This document shows, in pieces, positions 1 to 3,388 of a DNA stretch of 5,195 nt. Under the pieces are notes generated by a model. It ran no database searches. It was not told where the DNA came from and was given only the letters and a program-made list of their open reading frames with translations. This DNA is from Nanobdellota archaeon (lineage in GTDB: Archaea > Nanobdellota > Nanobdellia > Woesearchaeales > GW2011-AR9). How positions within the stretch are numbered: position 1 is the first letter of the stretch; every line of letters starts with the position of its first letter. The stretch spans positions 1-5,195 of the forward strand of contig JAUYQE010000094.1 of the NCBI GenBank assembly GCA_030695605.1, given 5' to 3'. Both the position numbers and the translations under genes were made by a program.

Positions 1-46
1 CGTACACACTCTTTTTACTAGCAAGAAAAGAATTCTTTATTATTTA

Positions 47-60
47 AATAGCTGCCGGTA
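47..60. repeat. 14-nt direct repeat, left copy
   Basis: AATAGCTGCCGGTA here matches AATAGCTGTCGGTA at 1367-1380 with one mismatch. Both copies sit just past the stop codon of a minus-strand gene, and both contain a small inverted repeat (here GCTG-CCGG-TAGC, 51-62). The two copies bound the HEPN/MNT block. They may be a shared 3'-end hairpin motif or the ends of a small acquired islet. Confidence 0.5.
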
Positions 61-63
61 GCC

Positions 64-681
64 TTATTGAGAATACTCTAACACTTTCTTGATTTTCACC
101 GAAGCGTTGTACCTTCTAAACAACTTTAAAAAAAGAGTTGCATGCTCTAAAGGAACAACAATGCACCCTTTACCCAGCTTTTCCCCCCCATATTTCTGCA
201 AGAGCCCAAGATAGAGCTTTCCTTTCTGCTTATAGCCAAACAATTGTTTATTTAATAAAACCCTTACAGCATTGGGTTTGATATTCTCCCAAATGAAAAA
301 AGCTCGGTGTTTTCCTTCCTTAACCCTCGGCTGGAACTTGCCATATAATAAAATTCCATTCGCAATAAGGCTTGGCTGCAGTTCTTTCCATTTCTTTAAT
401 TCCCCAATAGTGAGCCTAATTTCATTTTTAACATCAAGCATTTGCCAGTAGCTCTTATATTTCACTGAAAGCCGAAAATCATCCAAGCACTGGCTTATTT
501 CTCTTTCTACGGCCTGATTGCCCACAACATCAACAAAAATATCCACATCGCTGTCTTTTCCCGCCTCTTCCCGAGCCACGGAACCAAACAGAATAAGATT
601 CTTTATCTTTTCCCGGTTCTTTGTTTTCTGCATCAGAAAAGATGCAAAGTCCAGGGCATACGCCAGCAATTTAGAGTTCAT
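64..681 (-). CDS. MNT-type nucleotidyltransferase, antitoxin partner of HEPN
   Basis: Minimal nucleotidyltransferase (MNT, polymerase-beta fold) of a HEPN/MNT toxin-antitoxin-type pair, 205 aa. The signature GS-x10-D-x-D is intact: G33-S34 in LFGSVAREE, and D45-V-D47 as the metal-binding acidic pair. The third catalytic acidic residue is not obvious; E88 in NEIRLTIGEL is a candidate. In the characterised family, MNT adds AMP to the HEPN partner and neutralises it. Minimal members are only about 95-140 aa; this one carries roughly 90 extra C-terminal residues (from about F116) that are basic and aromatic (PNAVRVLLNKQLFGYKQKGK, then GLLQKYGGEKLGKG), with no domain I can name. The ATG overlaps the end of the HEPN gene by 11 nt, and a GAGG lies 9 nt upstream, inside the HEPN gene, so translation is probably coupled. 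The family call is firm; the antitoxin role rests on the gene pairing. Confidence 0.85.
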   Translation of the reverse strand: MNSKLLAYALDFASFLMQKTKNREKIKNLILFGSVAREEAGKDSDVDIFVDVVGNQAVEREISQCLDDFRLSVKYKSYWQMLDVKNEIRLTIGELKKWKELQPSLIANGILLYGKFQPRVKEGKHRAFFIWENIKPNAVRVLLNKQLFGYKQKGKLYLGLLQKYGGEKLGKGCIVVPLEHATLFLKLFRRYNASVKIKKVLEYSQ

Positions 682-1069
682 GGAGGCCAGCCTCGCGGAA
701 TATTCTTTTCAGCTCGTTAAAGTTGTTAACTACTTCTTGAATACTTTCTATTTTTTGGGGCTTTCCGTAACAGAGGGCGTTCCGGTGCTCCTCTATTTTA
801 GAAAAGAGCAGGATTATTTTTTCCTTTCGGGGAAAGTCAAAAGGAAACTTTTCTTTAATTTTGTTTTTTGAATTTAGCCACTCATGCTTAATAACAAAAC
901 CAGGATCAATTAAATCGTTCTTATGAAGGAGAATCTCCAACATATCTGCACAAGCAGCAGAAATGTTAAATCCGACAGTTCTTTGCCGTTCTACCAGCCC
1001 TCTTTCGATACTTTCTTCTATTACTTGCAAACTTTCTTGCAATCGCTTCTGATGATCTTCGATTTTCAT
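671..1069 (-). CDS. HEPN-domain protein, putative toxin of HEPN/MNT pair
   Basis: Predicted all-helical HEPN protein, 132 aa, first gene of a two-gene operon with the MNT gene. HEPN proteins paired with MNT are usually RNases, or RNase-derived, with an R-x4-6-H active-site motif. Here the matching segment is EEHRNALCYGKP: R96-N97 are present, but the expected His at R+5 is Tyr (Y101), giving R-x4-Y. Helical stretches cover about 1-55 and 82-128. The middle (about 56-81) is rich in Lys, Phe and Pro (KHEWLNSKNKIKEKFPFDFP). The start is fixed by an in-frame stop ten codons upstream with no ATG between. No good Shine-Dalgarno is visible in the predicted leader of about 28 nt. The promoter lies at 1120-1127, among dyad repeats. 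The pairing with MNT makes the assignment solid; whether it is an active RNase is uncertain. Confidence 0.8.
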   Translation of the reverse strand: MKIEDHQKRLQESLQVIEESIERGLVERQRTVGFNISAACADMLEILLHKNDLIDPGFVIKHEWLNSKNKIKEKFPFDFPRKEKIILLFSKIEEHRNALCYGKPQKIESIQEVVNNFNELKRIFREAGLHEL

Positions 1070-1070
1070 G

Positions 1071-1172
1071 GGTTCATTTGAAACTAATAAACGGGTTCAG
1101 GTGTATCCAACTATACAAATATATAAATTTATGGTTCATTTGTAACCATAGCATGGTTTCACTTGAACCATG
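1071..1172. promoter_or_regulatory. cluster of four GGTT/AACC dyads bracketing the HEPN promoter
   Basis: Four related elements share the pattern GGTT-(7 nt)-AACC with a CA...TG core. (1) 1071-1084, GGTTCATTTGAAAC. (2) 1093-1108, GGGTTCAGGTGTATCC, the weakest. (3) 1131-1149, ATGGTT and AACCAT as perfect 6-bp arms. (4) 1152-1172, CATGGTT and AACCATG as perfect 7-bp arms. Centres lie near 1078, 1101, 1140 and 1162. Elements 1 and 2 fall on the leader and predicted start site; 3 and 4 lie upstream of the TATA box. This layout is expected of an operator array. The binding protein is unknown; no helix-turn-helix gene is in the window. Confidence 0.6.
1120..1127 (-). promoter_or_regulatory. TATA box of the HEPN/MNT operon
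   Basis: On the minus strand this reads TTTATATA, the same octamer seen upstream of sepF and of the 479-aa gene. Its centre is 55 bp upstream of the HEPN ATG, placing initiation near 1098 with a leader of about 28 nt. It lies in the gap between dyads 2 and 3. Confidence 0.55.
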
Positions 1173-1198
1173 GGGTGTTAATTGACTATCACCGTGAA

Positions 1199-1223
1199 TG
1201 AGCAATAATCTATATTTTGCTCA
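1199..1223. repeat. 7-bp inverted repeat upstream of the small ORF
   Basis: TGAGCAA (1199-1205) and TTGCTCA (1217-1223) are perfect inverted arms around an 11-nt AT-rich spacer. The site could be an operator or an RNA hairpin. It does not match the GGTT/AACC dyads to its left. Confidence 0.35.
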
Positions 1224-1229
1224 ATGACC

Positions 1230-1343
1230 ATGAGAACATTTGATAGAGTTCGGCAGGGAAATCAGCAGTTTCATTCTGCTATCTCCGCAGGCTATCGTAC
1301 TACTCCATTGCCCGATAGCGCTGAAGCCGCTCTTTTTGCATAG
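1230..1343 (+). CDS. possible small ORF, 37 aa, unknown function
   Basis: An ATG-to-TAG reading frame on the opposite strand to all other genes, encoding 37 residues that begin MRTFDRVRQGNQQFHSAISA and end ...SAEAALFA. I recognise no family. It fills much of the gap between the HEPN promoter and the end of the propeller gene. It diverges from HEPN and converges on the propeller gene, ending just before a hairpin at 1370-1385 that could serve both strands. A 7-bp inverted repeat (TGAGCAA 1199-1205, TTGCTCA 1217-1223) lies just upstream. No Shine-Dalgarno is seen and no plus-strand TATA element is well placed; the one at 1118-1131 would imply a leader of about 80 nt. It could be a chance frame in intergenic DNA. 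Confidence 0.25.
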   Translation: MRTFDRVRQGNQQFHSAISAGYRTTPLPDSAEAALFA

Positions 1344-1344
1344 G

Positions 1345-1385
1345 AAAAAACCAGTCTAAGAGTTATAATAGCTGTCGGTACAGCT
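1345..1385 (-). terminator. hairpin plus T-tract after the propeller gene
   Basis: AGCTGT (1370-1375) and ACAGCT (1380-1385) form a perfect 6-bp stem with a four-base loop, immediately downstream of the propeller stop codon. On the minus strand a run of six T follows at 1350-1345. T-rich tracts terminate archaeal transcription, and the hairpin may assist. The hairpin is symmetric and could also mark the end of a plus-strand transcript from the small ORF. Confidence 0.45.
1367..1380. repeat. 14-nt direct repeat, right copy
   Basis: AATAGCTGTCGGTA is the partner of the copy at 47-60, in the same orientation and 1320 bp away, with one substitution. Here it overlaps the hairpin at 1370-1385. Confidence 0.5.
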
Positions 1386-1389
1386 CTTC

Positions 1390-2559
1390 TTAATCCACTA
1401 CCGGCTGCGGCACGCACCGCCTCGTAACACACCGGCTCCTTTCGCCGCACGAATCTGACCTCTGAAGAACAGCCACGCCCGCTTTCAGGTTGACCGTAGT
1501 GCCGGCATTCTGCAGTTCCCAAGACCGGCCATCGAAATGGAGAAGTAAGCCATTTTCTCCGACAACAAAAACGTCCCGGGCTGACGAGCCAAAGACATCT
1601 TCCAAAGAAAGGCTTTCCGGAAGGAGATTACTCGGAACGGGCTGTATGGCCCAACTCGTCCCATCGTAGTGCAGCACTGTTCCCTCATCGCCCACCGCCC
1701 ATACATTGGAAGAAGAACTTCCCCAGAGAGCGTGGAGATCTTTCAGGGTATTGGATGCTTGAGGTAACCAACGAACACCATCATAAGAGAGGATAGTGCC
1801 GCTTTCTCCGACAGCCCACACTTTCTGTGGAGAAGTTCCCCAGACTGCAAACAAAGCACTGCTGAAATCTTCGATGACAGGACTCCACTGCTGCCCAGCA
1901 TAATGAAGAATAAAACCCTCTCCGACAGCCCACAAGTCTGTTCGAGAAGTTCCCCAGAGGCCATACGCTGGACCGTTGGTGGGGTAAGATCTCCAACCCC
2001 CATTCGACTCATGGGACAGAAGGCCATCTGGCGCCGCGGATCCTTCTTGATGTCCACTCGCTATCCACACTGCATCGTACGTGGGATCCCCCCAAACTGC
2101 ATAAAAATTATTCTGTGTGAAAGAACCCACTTGAGAATCGTGCGTATCTGGCATTGCACCCTGCCATCGAGAATATTTTTTATGTATCACCCTGTCGCCG
2201 ACAGCCCAGACGATATACCGCCCCGCACGTTCTACGTCAGAAACTGCCACATCTAAAAGCGTACGCTGAGAGAAAGCCCTCATTGATTCGCGCTGCCAGC
2301 GAGTGCCATCAGAAGAAAAGAAAGTACTTTCTGATCTCCCGGTCGAAGGATTCTGTTCAGCTCCGCCGACCACAAAATATTTCCATTGAGCCGGAATGCA
2401 AGCTTGATCACTGAACGCCCGAGAGCCACCCCGAATTGCTTCGCCAAATAAGGCATCGCGAACAGTAGGGCTGGCATACCAGATAAGAACTCCTATCAGA
2501 ATAATCACAAGACTGATGCCTGCGATCAGTATCGTTTTCTTCTGAGCTGTAGCTATCAT
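1390..2559 (-). CDS. membrane-anchored seven-bladed beta-propeller protein
   Basis: 389-aa protein with an N-terminal membrane segment (about residues 9-29, TILIAGISLVIILIGVLIWY) and no clear cleavage site, so probably tethered with the propeller outside the cell. The rest reads as seven blades. Blades 4-7 are near-copies of 38-44 residues with the pattern WG[ST]S..(D/N)VWAVG..G.(I/V)L.YDG..W, starting near residues 202, 240, 279 and 323. Three more divergent blades precede them (YFVVGGAEQN...DGTRWQ; VWAVGDRVIHKK; VWGDPTYDAVWIASG). Similar WAVG-type repeats occur in surface proteins of bacteria and archaea; ligands are generally unknown. The C-terminal 35 residues lose the pattern and carry three Cys (SCGERSRCVTRRC). 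The start is ATG at 2559, because GGAG (2566-2569) lies 6 nt upstream; a TTG nine codons further up has no such signal. GC content is near 50%, higher than the HEPN/MNT genes. The specific function is unknown. Confidence 0.75.
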   Translation of the reverse strand: MIATAQKKTILIAGISLVIILIGVLIWYASPTVRDALFGEAIRGGSRAFSDQACIPAQWKYFVVGGAEQNPSTGRSESTFFSSDGTRWQRESMRAFSQRTLLDVAVSDVERAGRYIVWAVGDRVIHKKYSRWQGAMPDTHDSQVGSFTQNNFYAVWGDPTYDAVWIASGHQEGSAAPDGLLSHESNGGWRSYPTNGPAYGLWGTSRTDLWAVGEGFILHYAGQQWSPVIEDFSSALFAVWGTSPQKVWAVGESGTILSYDGVRWLPQASNTLKDLHALWGSSSSNVWAVGDEGTVLHYDGTSWAIQPVPSNLLPESLSLEDVFGSSARDVFVVGENGLLLHFDGRSWELQNAGTTVNLKAGVAVLQRSDSCGERSRCVTRRCVPQPVVD

Positions 2560-2565
2560 TCTCTT

Positions 2566-2569
2566 CTCC
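2566..2569 (-). promoter_or_regulatory. Shine-Dalgarno GGAG fixing the propeller start
   Basis: GGAG on the minus strand is separated from the ATG at 2557-2559 by 6 nt. This selects that ATG over the in-frame TTG at 2584-2586. Confidence 0.6.
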
Positions 2570-2604
2570 GCTAACAATGAAAACAAGCCGGTATTTATTC
2601 TTTC

Positions 2605-2612
2605 CTATTTAG
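2605..2612 (-). promoter_or_regulatory. candidate TATA box of the propeller gene
   Basis: The minus strand reads CTAAATAG, preceded by CGGGGAGT. Initiation would fall near 2582, giving a leader of about 23 nt that contains the GGAG. A second, weaker version (CGGGGAGTCTAATAG) lies 51 bp upstream, so the promoter region may be duplicated. Confidence 0.35.
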
Positions 2613-2671
2613 ACTCCCCGTGTATTCTCTCATGACATATGTCATGATACTATACACTATTAGACTCCCCG
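2610..2671. repeat. 11-nt direct repeats 51 bp apart flanking a palindrome
   Basis: TAGACTCCCCG occurs at 2610-2620 and again at 2661-2671, with further similarity on the left side (CTATT versus CTAT). On the minus strand each reads CGGGGAGTCTA followed by an AT-rich run. The palindrome at 2630-2647 lies nearly midway. Candidate roles are duplicated regulator sites, duplicated core-promoter elements, or a target duplication around a roughly 40-bp insert. Confidence 0.55.
2630..2647. promoter_or_regulatory. 18-bp perfect palindrome, candidate operator
   Basis: TCATGACATATGTCATGA is identical to its reverse complement over all 18 positions. It lies between the end of the tRNA gene and the propeller gene, about 30 bp upstream of the candidate TATA box. 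A protein-binding site for a dimeric regulator is the simplest reading; the regulator is not in the window. Confidence 0.55.
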
Positions 2672-2680
2672 CACAGAAGA

Positions 2681-2687
2681 AAAAAAA
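2681..2687 (-). terminator. T7 terminator of tRNA-Ser
   Basis: Seven T on the minus strand start directly after the discriminator base of the tRNA. This is a typical archaeal oligo-T stop signal. Confidence 0.6.
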
Positions 2688-2788
2688 CGCCGGAGCTGGG
2701 ATTTGAACCCAGAAGTCCTTGCGGAGACCAGCTTACTTCTTCATGAAGAGTAGCAGGCTGGCGCACTACCAGGTTATGCGACCCCGGC
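2688..2788 (-). tRNA. tRNA-Ser (anticodon GCU) with 17-nt intron
   Basis: Complete cloverleaf with 84 nt in the mature form. The acceptor stem GCCGGGG (2782-2788) pairs with CTCCGGC (2689-2695), with one G-U pair. The D arm is GCAT/GTGC with GG in its loop. The anticodon stem CCAGC/GCTGG holds anticodon GCT at 2752-2754, reading AGC/AGU serine codons. A 15-nt variable arm with its own stem (TCC-GCAA-GGA) makes it class II, as expected for serine. The T arm is CTGGG-TTCAAAT-CCCAG. The discriminator is G73, the serine identity base, and CCA is not encoded. A 17-nt intron (2734-2750) sits at position 37/38. It forms CTTC/GAAG with a 3-nt TAA bulge at the 3' splice site, consistent with a relaxed bulge-helix-bulge target of the archaeal splicing endonuclease. 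Base 9 is C, which is uncommon. Confidence 0.92.
2734..2750 (-). other. tRNA-Ser intron (canonical 37/38 position)
   Basis: The 17 nt read CTCTTCATGAAGAAGTA on the minus strand and interrupt the anticodon loop after A37. Removing them restores a 7-nt loop CTGCTAA. The 3' bulge fits the archaeal rule; the 5' side is less regular. Confidence 0.75.
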
Positions 2789-2841
2789 GCAGACGGGGAC
2801 GCGACCAAAGGGCGTAGTCCCTTTGTGTATGCGACCCCAGC
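2789..2841 (-). repeat. tRNA leader hairpin with a copy of the tRNA 5' end
   Basis: Directly upstream of the tRNA, 2828-2841 (GCTGGGGTCGCATA on the minus strand) repeats the first 14 nt of the tRNA (GCCGGGGTCGCATA, 2775-2788) with one mismatch. The element folds into two stacked stems: GGGG-T-CGC (2831-2838) with GCG-T-CCCC (2795-2802), and CAAAGGG (2819-2825) with CCCTTTG (2806-2812). No T arm or 3' acceptor strand accompanies it, so it is not a second intact tRNA. Confidence 0.6.
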
Positions 2842-2879
2842 ACAACAATAATTAAACAAAGCATCCAGAAAAAGAATTG

Positions 2880-2887
2880 TATTTAAA
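2880..2887 (-). promoter_or_regulatory. TATA box of tRNA-Ser
   Basis: The minus strand reads TTTAAATA, preceded by a purine-rich GTAAAG that could act as BRE. It begins 2 bp past the sepF stop codon, and that BRE-like stretch overlaps the stop. Predicted initiation near 2858 gives a 5' leader of about 70 nt containing the hairpin element. Confidence 0.5.
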
Positions 2888-2889
2888 CT

Positions 2890-3273
2890 TTACTCTTCAA
2901 CCGCAGCATTCCGATGAATCCGGGCAAAATACGGCACCGCAACCACATAGTCTTCACCAAAGCCAGCAATGTCTCCATTGATCGCTTCACAGGTCTTCCG
3001 TAATTTAGCAATCGCGCGCTTCAGCTCTACTAAGTCTTTATCTTTCAGCGGCTTGATATTGATGAGCGCAATCGTGGAACCTTCTCGAAGCACATCCAGA
3101 ACATCTTTGATGTCTTCAAACTCTTCCATCACGAACGGGCGGACGAGCACTTTGGCTTTATCATCTTTTCCAGAAGCTTCATTCTGCAGTTCAACATAAT
3201 TTTCCCCTTGCTCAACCTCTTCTTCCTGAGGCTGGGTGAACCGCTCTTTTATTCGCAATAAAAAATCTTTCAT
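2890..3273 (-). CDS. sepF: cell division protein SepF (archaeal type)
   Basis: Archaeal SepF, the membrane anchor that tethers FtsZ at the division site; 127 aa from the start chosen here. It opens with an amphipathic helix (MKDFLLRIKERF), the expected membrane-targeting sequence, then an acidic linker (QPQEEEVEQGE). The SepF core follows: KVLVRPFVMEEFEDIKDVLD, LREGSTIALINIKPLKDKD, ELKRAIAKLRK, and the diagnostic GDIAGFGEDYVVAVP. An ATG 21 codons upstream (3336) is open, but the TATA box (3313-3320) lies inside that extension. GAGGG (3283-3287) precedes the downstream ATG by 9 nt, and only this start puts the amphipathic helix at the N-terminus. FtsZ is not in the window. The upstream gene encodes a membrane protein that could be functionally linked. 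Confidence 0.92.
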   Translation of the reverse strand: MKDFLLRIKERFTQPQEEEVEQGENYVELQNEASGKDDKAKVLVRPFVMEEFEDIKDVLDVLREGSTIALINIKPLKDKDLVELKRAIAKLRKTCEAINGDIAGFGEDYVVAVPYFARIHRNAAVEE

Positions 3274-3282
3274 TTCTGACAA

Positions 3283-3287
3283 CCCTC
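3283..3287 (-). promoter_or_regulatory. Shine-Dalgarno GAGGG of sepF
   Basis: GAGGG on the minus strand stands 9 nt before the ATG at 3271-3273. It supports the short sepF start. Confidence 0.5.
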
Positions 3288-3312
3288 TTCTGAAAGCAGA
3301 GAGTTCTGCTTG

Positions 3313-3320
3313 TATATAAA
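3313..3320 (-). promoter_or_regulatory. TATA box of sepF
   Basis: The minus strand reads TTTATATA, with AATAAAAACA upstream as a possible BRE. Its centre is 44 bp from the ATG at 3273, so initiation falls near 3290 and the leader is about 17 nt. Confidence 0.55.
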
Positions 3321-3388
3321 TGTTTTTATTGTGCATTCATTACATCACGACCATTGTAAAACACTTCTTACCAGAATTCTCTCATCTC

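Noticed and set aside
518..871. 117-codon plus-strand frame across the HEPN/MNT junction
   Set aside because: A shadow of two recognised genes that overlap and are translationally coupled on the other strand.
1071..1172. CRISPR-like repeat array
   Set aside because: The units are short, palindromic and unevenly spaced around a promoter, with no constant-length spacers or cas genes; operators fit better.
2560..2586. Upstream TTG start for the propeller protein
   Set aside because: It has no Shine-Dalgarno, and the downstream ATG has GGAG at good spacing.
2789..2841. Second complete tRNA gene upstream of tRNA-Ser
   Set aside because: It shares the first 14 nt, but has no anticodon arm, T arm or 3' acceptor strand.
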